Positions 27,866 to 35,154 of a stretch of 64,000 nt of DNA are shown here, one piece after another. How positions within the stretch are numbered: position 1 is the stretch's first letter; every line of letters starts with the position of its first letter. Source of the stretch: Acidobacteriota bacterium (lineage in GTDB: Bacteria > Acidobacteriota > Terriglobia > Bryobacterales > Bryobacteraceae); contig CANIVU010000025.1 of NCBI GenBank assembly GCA_947470805.1, forward strand, positions 1 to 64,000, given 5' to 3'. A program made the position numbers and the translations under genes. The notes beneath the pieces are model-generated. The model did no database searches. It worked only from the letters and a program-made list of their open reading frames with translations, and was not told the DNA's origin.

Positions 27866-29184
27866 ACCTTCTTCGGATCCGGATGCTTCCAAGGCGCGCG
27901 ATAGGGGCGGGCGAGGAGGCGGTTGGCTTCGTCGTCACCGATGACGCGCTGTGTGGCGGAGTCCCATTTCAGGCTGCGGCCGAGCTTCTGCGACATGTTG
28001 GCGAGGATGCAGGACGCGGTTGAGATGTGGCCCTGCTCGATGTCGGCGACGGGCTTGGACCGCTTCTCGATGGCCGTAAGCAGATCGCGCATATGGCCGC
28101 GAATGGCGGGGGCGACGTGCTTTTCGAGCTCGGCTTCGGTCTTGTCTTCGGGGTATTCGTCGAACTCGTACTTCACGTCTTTGTGCACCGTTTCGCCCTT
28201 GCCGACGGGGATGAAATCGTAGCTCATGACGCTGGCCTTCAGCGTTCCTTTTTCGCCGTAGAAGGTGGCACCCCAGGGGTATTTGGCATCGGGCGCGGTG
28301 CCCCAACTGCGGTGGGTCCAGACGACTTTCACGTCACCGAAATCGAAGGCCGCTTCCTGCGTGTCGGTGATGTTAGCCTTGCTGGCTTTGTCGACGAGAA
28401 TGCCGCCGGAGGAGGAGATGGTTTGCGGCCAGCCGAGGCCCATCATCCAGCGCACCATATCGAGCATATGCACGCACATGTCGCCCACAATACCGTTGCC
28501 GTATTCCATGAATGCGCGCCAACGGCGGGGATGGACCAGCGGATTATAGGGCCGCAAGGGGGCGGGGCCGGTCCACATTTCGTAGTCGAGATTGGCAGGC
28601 GCCTGCGCGTCGGGCGGATTCTCTGTGGCGCGCATGTGGTAGTAACAATACGTTTCCACGTAGGCGATTTTGCCCAGCGCACCGCTGTCGATGAAGCGCT
28701 GCTTGGCTTCGATTAAGTGCGGCGTGCTGCGACGCTGCGTCCCGATCTGGACAACCCGTCCATACTTGCGGGCAGCGGCGACCATCGCCTGGCCCTCCAC
28801 GATATCGACGCTGATCGGCTTCTGCACATACATGTCGCAACCGGCCTTGGCGGCTTCGATCATCGCCAGCGCGTGCCAATGATCGGGCGTAGCGATGAGG
28901 CAGATGTCGAGATCCTTCTCCTTCAACATCTCGCGGTAATCGCTGTAGGTTCGCGGCTTCTTCTTGGATACCTGGCGCTGGGAAACGATGTCGGCCGCTG
29001 CCGCCAGCATGTTCTTATCCACGTCGCAGAGCGAGACCACTTCCACCGGCGCGACCTGAATCAGCCGCAGCAGATCCGACTTCCCATACCAACCGGTGCC
29101 GATGAGGCCAACTCGCTTCGGCTTGGCGCCGCCTTGTGCGAAGAGGCTGGCGCCGGTGGTGGAGAGAAACGTTCTGCGATCCAT
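27862..29184 (-). CDS. Tat-exported Gfo/Idh/MocA family oxidoreductase
   Basis: A 440-residue protein. The export signal is MDRRTFLSTTGASLFAQGG. The NAD(P)-binding motif GTGWYG (29-34) follows, then a Rossmann pattern with VSLCDVDKN. The family hallmark KP motif is in VQKPISVDI and the C-terminal Gfo/Idh domain includes WRAFMEYGNGIVGDMCVHMLDMVRW. Tat-exported members such as glucose-fructose oxidoreductase carry tightly bound NADP and work in the periplasm. The substrate here is unknown, probably a sugar or inositol. Its 3' end overlaps the convergent helical-repeat gene by 4 bp. Confidence 0.9.
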   Translation of the reverse strand: MDRRTFLSTTGASLFAQGGAKPKRVGLIGTGWYGKSDLLRLIQVAPVEVVSLCDVDKNMLAAAADIVSQRQVSKKKPRTYSDYREMLKEKDLDICLIATPDHWHALAMIEAAKAGCDMYVQKPISVDIVEGQAMVAAARKYGRVVQIGTQRRSTPHLIEAKQRFIDSGALGKIAYVETYCYYHMRATENPPDAQAPANLDYEMWTGPAPLRPYNPLVHPRRWRAFMEYGNGIVGDMCVHMLDMVRWMMGLGWPQTISSSGGILVDKASKANITDTQEAAFDFGDVKVVWTHRSWGTAPDAKYPWGATFYGEKGTLKASVMSYDFIPVGKGETVHKDVKYEFDEYPEDKTEAELEKHVAPAIRGHMRDLLTAIEKRSKPVADIEQGHISTASCILANMSQKLGRSLKWDSATQRVIGDDEANRLLARPYRAPWKHPDPKKV

Positions 29185-29199
29185 GGATCACAGTGTATG

Positions 29200-29370
29200 C
29201 TAGCGGCGGCTGAATAGCGCGGCCACGCCGGCGCCAATCAACAGCACGGGCCAGAGTTTGTCGAAACCCAGGTCCGGGATGAATCGGCTGACCAGCAAAA
29301 TGGTGCCGACCAGGATCATCATCATGGGGCCGACCAGGCTGCGGTCGATAGTGGTGGGCTGGGTGTTCAT
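29200..29370 (-). CDS. Small LiaI/LiaF-type (DUF5668) membrane protein
   Basis: A 56-residue protein with two hydrophobic segments split by a short polar loop: LVGPMMMILVGTILLVSRF and LWPVLLIGAGVAALF, ending in Arg-Arg. The pattern 'GPxxxIxxGxxLL...W..LLIxxGxxxL' is that of the DUF5668/LiaI-LiaF transmembrane region. The start at 29370 has TAGGG about 7 bases upstream; in-frame ATGs further upstream are less well placed. It follows the AhpD-like gene (36 bp) and precedes the Gfo/Idh gene (15 bp) on the same strand. Confidence 0.7.
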   Translation of the reverse strand: MNTQPTTIDRSLVGPMMMILVGTILLVSRFIPDLGFDKLWPVLLIGAGVAALFSRR

Positions 29371-29406
29371 ACTCATCCCTACGAACAACGCCGCGGAAAA
29401 GTTCCG

Positions 29407-29799
29407 TTAGCCCAAAGACTCGTCGAGTTCGACGCGGTAGCCGGTGACGAGGCGGTTGGTCTCGTTCGCCATGCCAACGATGGCCATCATCTCGTTGAAC
29501 ATCTCCGGCGTCATGCCTTTTTTCTCGGCCGAGGCGGTATGGGAGGCGATGCAATATTCGCAGCCGTTCGTGACGCTGACGGCGATGTAGATGAGTTCCT
29601 TCATCACCGGATCGAGCGCGCCCGGGGCCATGATGTCCTTGATGCTTTCCCAGGTGCGGCGGAGCGTGCCGGGATCGTTGGCGAGGAACTTCCAGAAGTT
29701 GTTCACGTCGTCAACTTTGCGCAGCGTCTTGATCTCGTCGAACACGGCTTTCACTTCGGGCGAAGCGTCTTCGTAGTCAATTGGTTTTGCGTAGGCCAT
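29407..29799 (-). CDS. Carboxymuconolactone decarboxylase/AhpD-like protein
   Basis: A 130-residue protein with the AhpD-type redox motif Cys80-x-x-Cys83-x-x-x-His87 (GCEYCIASH) preceded by MKELIYIAVSVTN, typical of the CMD domain (PF02627). AhpD-like proteins use the CxxC pair for disulfide/peroxide chemistry. An alternative name in databases is 'peroxidase-related enzyme'. The gene lies 7 bp downstream of the caspase-like gene on the same strand, so it may be co-transcribed. No signal peptide, so cytoplasmic. Confidence 0.9.
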   Translation of the reverse strand: MAYAKPIDYEDASPEVKAVFDEIKTLRKVDDVNNFWKFLANDPGTLRRTWESIKDIMAPGALDPVMKELIYIAVSVTNGCEYCIASHTASAEKKGMTPEMFNEMMAIVGMANETNRLVTGYRVELDESLG

Positions 29800-29806
29800 G
29801 GCGCCA

Positions 29807-31237
29807 TTATGGCGCGGATAGAGCTTCGCGATACCAGGCGGCGAGGAAACGGGCGGCGGGGTTCTTGTGCGGTTGGACGTAGTCGCGGAAGTGTTGACTG
29901 GCGCCGAGTGCCGGCTGCAGCGTGGCCCAGAACTGGTTCCAGTCGAGCGTGTCCCCGGGTTCAAGGAGGCGGTTGTTGAGCGCGCGGAGAAAGGCGTCAT
30001 TGACGGCCGTGGTGCCGATGCCGCGGGTGGCGATCATCTGCGCCCGGCGGCAATGGGTGACGACGTCTTCCACGTTCGCCATGCCTCGGCAGCTGCCGAG
30101 GAAGACCAGTCGGGCGTCGTGGGTGAGGAATTTTCGCGTTGCGTCGAAGTGGTGATCGTGGCCGCGATGGACCAGCACCGTTGGGCGCGGGGCACCGATC
30201 GCGGCCTTGGAACTGGGGACGTTGGCGTAAATCTCGATACGGCGGAGCTTGGAGCCGCGGCTGGAGAGGAGGACGCGATCGGGCGTGCGCTGGAGGGTCC
30301 AGTTGGGATCGTTGGCGTAGGCGGCGAGGAAGCTGTTGAAGGACTCGACGCCGTCGTCGTCATCGTGGAAAACGTAGCGTTGGACGCAGAGTCCGGAGGG
30401 GAAGAGATCGGGAATCTGGAGCGTGGGGCTGGCGGTTTGACGGAGAGATTTGAGGACGCGGCCAAGGGGCGTCGGCGGGATGGCTTCGTCGGCGGCAGCT
30501 GGCGCGGCGGCGAGAATCACGGCGGCCTTCACCGCTTCGGCCAACGGGTCTTCGGTCTCTTCGAGCCCATTTAACGCGCGGTGGATTACGGCGATGGGGA
30601 CCGGGAGCGGATTGCCGGACTCCGCCAGAAGCGCGAGCGCGCCGCGGAGAGTGGAGGCATCGGCGCCAGCGTCCCAGGGATGGTTCCGCAGAAGGCGAAT
30701 GGCGGTTTCACGCTCGTCCTCCGTCTGCGCGCTGGCGGCCAGCCGCAGGGTTTCTGCGGGACTGACGGTTTGGGAGGGATTCTGTTTCAGTTGGAGAAGG
30801 AGGAGATCGGCCGGGGGAACTTCGGCGGCGCGCCGGGCCGCGGCTCGGATCGCCGGGCCATAGGGGAGATCGACGTACTGGCGCGCTTCGCGGAGGGCGA
30901 TGGCGGGGTGGCGCGCCGCGGTGGCGAGAAGGAGCTGTTTGGAAAGTTCGGGCTGTTTGGCGACCGTATACCAGGCGACGTCGAGCGCCTGCGCAAAGTG
31001 GATCGACGATAGCCAGCGAGCCGCGATCACTTCCGGAAGAAGGGCCGCAGCCTCTCGCGGATTGGACCGCGTGAGCGAAAGATAGGCATCCCGCCGCATA
31101 CGTTCGCGCAGGATGGGGTCGCGCAGAAGCGACGCTTTTTCGAACGCCAGCCGCGGCGCCATATTCAGAAGTTGCTGGGCTTGTTCGAACAGCGCCGCCT
31201 GATCGGCAACCGCTGGCGCGGGAGGCAGGGGAGGCAT
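29807..31237 (-). CDS. Hypothetical protein, possible clan CD (caspase-fold/CHAT-like) cysteine peptidase
   Basis: A 476-residue protein without a signal peptide. Residues about 1-280 are all-helical and repeat-like (Ala/Leu/Arg-rich, TPR- or HEAT-like). The C-terminal third is alpha/beta. It contains VLVHRGHDHHF (His357, His360, His363), then a strand-loop ARLVFLGSCRGM with Cys383, followed by a helix. A His-Gly region and a hydrophobic strand ending in Ser-Cys-x-Gly, about 25 residues apart, is the arrangement of the catalytic dyad in caspases, gingipains and CHAT peptidases. The assignment is by motif only. It is divergent from ppk2. Confidence 0.55.
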   Translation of the reverse strand: MPPLPPAPAVADQAALFEQAQQLLNMAPRLAFEKASLLRDPILRERMRRDAYLSLTRSNPREAAALLPEVIAARWLSSIHFAQALDVAWYTVAKQPELSKQLLLATAARHPAIALREARQYVDLPYGPAIRAAARRAAEVPPADLLLLQLKQNPSQTVSPAETLRLAASAQTEDERETAIRLLRNHPWDAGADASTLRGALALLAESGNPLPVPIAVIHRALNGLEETEDPLAEAVKAAVILAAAPAAADEAIPPTPLGRVLKSLRQTASPTLQIPDLFPSGLCVQRYVFHDDDDGVESFNSFLAAYANDPNWTLQRTPDRVLLSSRGSKLRRIEIYANVPSSKAAIGAPRPTVLVHRGHDHHFDATRKFLTHDARLVFLGSCRGMANVEDVVTHCRRAQMIATRGIGTTAVNDAFLRALNNRLLEPGDTLDWNQFWATLQPALGASQHFRDYVQPHKNPAARFLAAWYREALSAP

Positions 31238-31270
31238 ACCTCTTCATTGTGTGATACCTTCGGCTTCGTT

Positions 31271-32170
31271 GTGCTGAACAAGAAAATCCTCGATAAATTC
31301 CGCGTCACGCCGGGCAAGAAGTTCAAGCTGAAGTCCATCGATCCTGGATGGCGCGGGGACAAAGAGATCCGGGGCCTCTCCGATACCGAGCTGAAGCAAT
31401 CGGCCGAGAAGGTGCTCCTCCAGAACCTTCAGGAGCTCGCCGACCAGCAGGCGAAACTGTACGCGGATGACCGTTGGTCTGTCCTCGTCGTGCTGCAGGC
31501 AATGGACGCGGCGGGTAAAGACGGTATGGTGAAGCATGTCACCGCAGGACTGAATCCGCAGGGGTGCGACGTCTATTCGTTCAAAGCGCCGTCGGCCGAG
31601 GAACTGGATCACTCCTACCTCTGGCGGATCATGCGCGTGAGCCCGGCGCGCGGCAAGATCACCATTTTTAATCGGTCGCACTACGAAGAAGTTCTGGTGG
31701 TAAAGGTCCACCCGGAGTATCTGAAGAAGCAGAAACTGCCGGCTCCGCTGGTGACAAAGAAGATCTGGGAAGAGCGCTACGAAGACATCAACAACTTCGA
31801 AAAACACATGGCGCGGAACGGGACGATCATACTGAAATTCTTCCTCCACGTCTCCAGGGACGAACAGAAGAAACGGTTCTTGGAACGACTGGAGAACCCC
31901 GATAAACACTGGAAGTTCTCCGCGCAGGACTTGAACGAGCGGCAATATTGGAACGACTACATGCGTGCGTACGAAGAAGGCCTGGAGGCGACGAGCACGA
32001 AATGGGCGCCATGGTACGTGATTCCGGCCGACAACAAGGCCGTCGCGCGCGTCCTGGTATCGAACATTCTGACGCGCGCGATGGAGGAGTTGAAGCTGCA
32101 GTTCCCGACGGTGACCACGGAAGAAAAGCTGGCGCTGGAAGAGGCGCACAAGCGATTGGTGTCGGAATAA
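31271..32170 (+). CDS. ppk2: Polyphosphate kinase 2 family protein
   Basis: A 299-residue protein read from GTG at 31271 (MLNKKILDKFRVTPGKKFKL), where family similarity begins; the in-frame ATG further upstream would overlap the divergent gene. The P-loop-like DAAGKDG is at 79-85, followed by the family stretch NPQGCDVYSFKAPSAEELDHSYLWR. RGKITIFNRSHYEEVLVVKVHP provides the Walker B region and the lid arginines; EDINNFEKHMARNGTIILKFFLH is typical of PPK2. It uses polyphosphate to phosphorylate AMP, ADP or other nucleotides in the cytoplasm; length and motifs suggest the single-domain class III type. The stop abuts the convergent ackA stop with no gap. Confidence 0.92.
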   Translation: MLNKKILDKFRVTPGKKFKLKSIDPGWRGDKEIRGLSDTELKQSAEKVLLQNLQELADQQAKLYADDRWSVLVVLQAMDAAGKDGMVKHVTAGLNPQGCDVYSFKAPSAEELDHSYLWRIMRVSPARGKITIFNRSHYEEVLVVKVHPEYLKKQKLPAPLVTKKIWEERYEDINNFEKHMARNGTIILKFFLHVSRDEQKKRFLERLENPDKHWKFSAQDLNERQYWNDYMRAYEEGLEATSTKWAPWYVIPADNKAVARVLVSNILTRAMEELKLQFPTVTTEEKLALEEAHKRLVSE

Positions 32171-33379
32171 TCAGTCTGGCTGCTCCAGGCCGAGCAAACA
32201 ACGCAGTGTGTCGCGCGCGATCAGCAACTCTTCGTTCGTGGGAATAACCCAGACGTTGACAGGGGAATCCGGCAGGCTGATCTGCGCTTCCTTGGCAATC
32301 GCAGCGTCGTTGGCGGCTTTGTCGATGCGGATACCGAGGCCGTCCAAACCGGCGCAAATCTGCTCGCGAACGGGGGCAGCGTTTTCGCCGATGCCACCGG
32401 TAAAGACGATGGCATCAGCTCCGTTCAGCGAGGCGAGATAGGACCCGATATACTTCTTCACGCGGTAGCAAAAGACGTCGATCGCCATGGCGGCGCGGCT
32501 GTCGCCCTTCCGGCGAAACTCGAGCAGCAGGCGCATGTCCGCGGAGAGGCCGGAGAGCCCGAACAAGCCGCTTTTACGCGTGAGGAGGTTTTCCATTTCC
32601 GAGGGCCCATCCCCGGTCATTGCCATCATGTGCAGGATGAGCGACGGATCGATATCGCCGCAACGGGTCCCCATGACGAGACCTTCCAGCGGAGTAAAGC
32701 CCATGGAAGTATCGATCGAATGGCCGTGCCGGATCGCGCACATCGACGAACCATTGCCGAGGTGGCAACTGATGACCTTGAACTGATCCTTCGGTTTGCC
32801 GTGAATCTGCGCGTAACGCCAGGAAATATAGCGATGCGAGACGCCGTGGAAGCCATAGCGCCGGTATTGTTCCTGGGCGTAGTAGCTGTAGGGGATGCCG
32901 TAGAGATAGGCTTCCTGGGGAAGCGTCTGATGGAAGGCCGTGTCGAACACGGCGACGTGGCGGGCATCGGGCAGGAGCGCCCGGGCGGTACGGAAGCCGC
33001 GCACATTGTGAGGATTGTGCAACGGTGCCAGATCGTACAAATCTTCAATCTTTTCGACGACTTCTTCTGTGAACTCGACGGGCTCCTGGAACGATTCCCC
33101 GCCGTGCACGACGCGGTGGCCAACAGCCTCGATGGGGCCGTACTCCGAGACGGCTTCGATGATTGCCTTCAATGCCTCGTCGCGGTCGGCGACCGGGCGA
33201 GTGGAGCGCGTTCGGCGCCCTCCGGCGGTTACGGAGACGATCGCATCGCGGGTGCCGATGCGGTCGACCACGGCTTTGGCCAGGACGCGATCTTCAGAGG
33301 CTGCGATCTGTTCGGGACTGGTTTCGAAGACCTGACTTTTGATCGAAGAACTGCCACAATTCAAGACGAGTATCTTCAT
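32171..33379 (-). CDS. ackA: Acetate kinase
   Basis: A 402-residue enzyme, normal length. It begins MKILVLNCGSSSIKSQVFE (acetokinase signature 1) and has AVGHRVVHGGESF (signature 2) at about 90-102. Other conserved blocks are FDTAFHQTLP, YRRYGFHGVSHRY, SCHLGNGSS and FTGGIGENA. It interconverts acetyl phosphate plus ADP with acetate plus ATP. No phosphotransacetylase gene is adjacent. Its start codon is separated from the divergent sialidase start by one base, so any ackA promoter lies inside the sialidase gene. Its stop abuts that of ppk2. Confidence 0.97.
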   Translation of the reverse strand: MKILVLNCGSSSIKSQVFETSPEQIAASEDRVLAKAVVDRIGTRDAIVSVTAGGRRTRSTRPVADRDEALKAIIEAVSEYGPIEAVGHRVVHGGESFQEPVEFTEEVVEKIEDLYDLAPLHNPHNVRGFRTARALLPDARHVAVFDTAFHQTLPQEAYLYGIPYSYYAQEQYRRYGFHGVSHRYISWRYAQIHGKPKDQFKVISCHLGNGSSMCAIRHGHSIDTSMGFTPLEGLVMGTRCGDIDPSLILHMMAMTGDGPSEMENLLTRKSGLFGLSGLSADMRLLLEFRRKGDSRAAMAIDVFCYRVKKYIGSYLASLNGADAIVFTGGIGENAAPVREQICAGLDGLGIRIDKAANDAAIAKEAQISLPDSPVNVWVIPTNEELLIARDTLRCLLGLEQPD

Positions 33380-33380
33380 A

Positions 33381-34499
33381 ATGACTCTATTCCAGTCTAC
33401 GCTCCTGGTTGCAATGGCGATACCGTCAATACTGGCGCAACCGGTGACGCAGGACCTGTTCACCGCCGGCGAGCAGGGCTATATGACGTATCGAATTCCC
33501 GGGTTGTTGGCACATGGGAAGACCGTTTTGGCTTATGCGGAAGCGCGCCGGGATGGCTTCGGCGATTGGGCGGATATTGACGTCGTCATGCGGCGATCCA
33601 CCGACGGCGGCAAGACCTGGGGACCGCTCCGCGTGTTGGCTGATTCCGGCAAGGATACGATGAACAATCCGGTGGCGATCCCAGGCGCGAAATCTGGCGA
33701 GATTCACTTCCTGTACTGCGTCAACTACGCGCGGGCGTTCCACATGAAGAGTACCGACGGAGGCCTGACGTTTTCCAAGCCGGTCGATATTACGGCGGCC
33801 TTTGAACGATTGCGGTCCGCCTATGATTGGAACGTGATCGCGACCGGTCCGGGCCATGGCATTCGCCTGAAAAACGGGCGGCTGATGGTGGCCGTATGGC
33901 TGTCCACCGGCGGCAAGAAACATCGCCCGTCGCGTGTCAGCACGCTATTCAGCGACGATAACGGCACAACGTGGAATACGGGCGATCTCGTCCCCGACAC
34001 GCTGCCGAACCCAAGCGAAACGTACGCCGTGCAGCGGCGAGATGGCAGCGTAATGCTCAATGTTCGCAATGAGTCGACCGAGCACCGCCGTGCAATCAGC
34101 ATTAGTGCGGATGGGGCGACGGGGTGGTCGACACCGAAGTTCCACGCCCAACTTCTGGAGCCGGTCTGCATGAGCTCGGTGATCCGTCACCCGAAAGGCG
34201 GGCTTGTCTTTTCCAACCCGGACACGCTTGAAGCTACCTACGTCGATGCCTCCAAAACCATCAACCGCGATCGCAAAAACCTGACCGTGCAGTGGTCTGG
34301 CGACGACGGCGAAACCTGGACCGCTAAGCGGGTATTGGAGCCGGGTCTCTCCGGGTACTCCGATTTGGCGACCACTCCTGATGGAACCATCCTGACGCTA
34401 TACGAGCGCGGCGGGCAGGACAAATCCATCTTCCGCACAAGTCGCCTATCGCTGGCGCGATTCAAGCTGGACTGGCTGCTAACGGCGCCAAAACAGTAG
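33381..34499 (+). CDS. Secreted sialidase (exo-alpha-sialidase family)
   Basis: A 372-residue protein with a signal peptide (MTLFQSTLLVAMAIPSILAQ). The sialidase FRIP-type motif is YRIP (37-40), followed by LAYAEAR. There are four Asp-box/BNR repeats: STDGGKTW (73-80), STDGGLTF, SDDNGTTW and SGDDGETW. RNESTEHRRAIS and SGYSDL are consistent with the remaining arginine/tyrosine active-site elements. It removes terminal sialic acid or a related sugar from glycans outside the cell. The ATG at 33381 lacks an obvious ribosome site and is one base from the ackA start. The 3' end overlaps a small convergent membrane gene by 21 bp. Confidence 0.9.
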   Translation: MTLFQSTLLVAMAIPSILAQPVTQDLFTAGEQGYMTYRIPGLLAHGKTVLAYAEARRDGFGDWADIDVVMRRSTDGGKTWGPLRVLADSGKDTMNNPVAIPGAKSGEIHFLYCVNYARAFHMKSTDGGLTFSKPVDITAAFERLRSAYDWNVIATGPGHGIRLKNGRLMVAVWLSTGGKKHRPSRVSTLFSDDNGTTWNTGDLVPDTLPNPSETYAVQRRDGSVMLNVRNESTEHRRAISISADGATGWSTPKFHAQLLEPVCMSSVIRHPKGGLVFSNPDTLEATYVDASKTINRDRKNLTVQWSGDDGETWTAKRVLEPGLSGYSDLATTPDGTILTLYERGGQDKSIFRTSRLSLARFKLDWLLTAPKQ

Positions 34500-34658
34500 C
34501 GCCAACCCGATCACAAACAGCAACCCGCCCAGGGCGAGCGCGGCCAGCGGAATGATTCCGTCCATCTCATCGAATCGGTGCCGGCCGGACACCGTGTAGA
34601 CGCCCCACCACCCGAATGCGAGGGCAATCGCGCCGAGGATGAGTAGGGCTTTCGACAT
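34479..34658 (-). CDS. Small two-helix membrane protein downstream of arsC
   Basis: A 59-residue protein read from the ATG at 34658. Two hydrophobic segments, about residues 4-22 (ALLILGAIALAFGWWGVYT) and 34-55 (IIPLAALALGGLLFVIGLAL), flank a charged loop (GRHRFDEMDG), and it ends FWRR. It starts 3 bp after the arsenate reductase stop, so it is probably co-transcribed, and its 3' end overlaps the convergent sialidase by 21 bp. Codon use and the sharp hydropathy pattern support it as real. The function is unknown. Confidence 0.6.
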   Translation of the reverse strand: MSKALLILGAIALAFGWWGVYTVSGRHRFDEMDGIIPLAALALGGLLFVIGLALLFWRR

Positions 34659-34661
34659 GGA

Positions 34662-35063
34662 TTAGAGCGGCAGTTCCGTGGACTCGATCTTCTCACGAAT
34701 CATGTCGCGAACGGTCCGAAAATCTTCGAGCCGCGGATTTGTCGCCGGATCCGGGAACGGCCAATGCAGCGTCGTCTGCGCACCCGGCACGTAGGGGCAG
34801 TTGTCGCGCGCGTTATCGCAAACCGTGATCAGGTAGCGGATGGGCTTGTCGAGAAACCCATCGATCGCCTTCGACGTGTGATGACTGATGTCGATGCCGA
34901 TCTCTGCCAGGGCCTCGATGGCCTGCGGACGGACATATGTGGCCACAGTGCCCGCGCTGGCGACTTCGAACTGATCGCCCTTCAAGTGGCGCATCAGGCC
35001 CTCGGCCATCTGGCTGCGGGCGGAATTCGCGGTGCAAACGATAAGGATGAGCGGCTTGGACAT
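34662..35063 (-). CDS. arsC: Thioredoxin-type arsenate reductase (low-molecular-weight phosphatase fold)
   Basis: A 133-residue protein. The CX5R phosphate loop is Cys10-TANSA-Arg16. The two further redox cysteines of the thioredoxin-coupled ArsC family are present in VCDNARDNCP (Cys82 and Cys89), and Asp105 in PFPDPA is the general acid. Together these favour arsenate reductase over a plain tyrosine phosphatase. It reduces As(V) to As(III). No ArsR or arsenite exporter lies nearby; the only partner is a tiny membrane protein 3 bp downstream, so resistance would need an exporter elsewhere. Confidence 0.92.
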   Translation of the reverse strand: MSKPLILIVCTANSARSQMAEGLMRHLKGDQFEVASAGTVATYVRPQAIEALAEIGIDISHHTSKAIDGFLDKPIRYLITVCDNARDNCPYVPGAQTTLHWPFPDPATNPRLEDFRTVRDMIREKIESTELPL

Positions 35064-35154
35064 TCTCTTTCAGAGTAGCGAGATTCTCTGACCCCGGATC
35101 TGCACGAGTTGCGCACGCCATAGAAGAAGGCAATGTCCTTCCCAACAGGAAACT

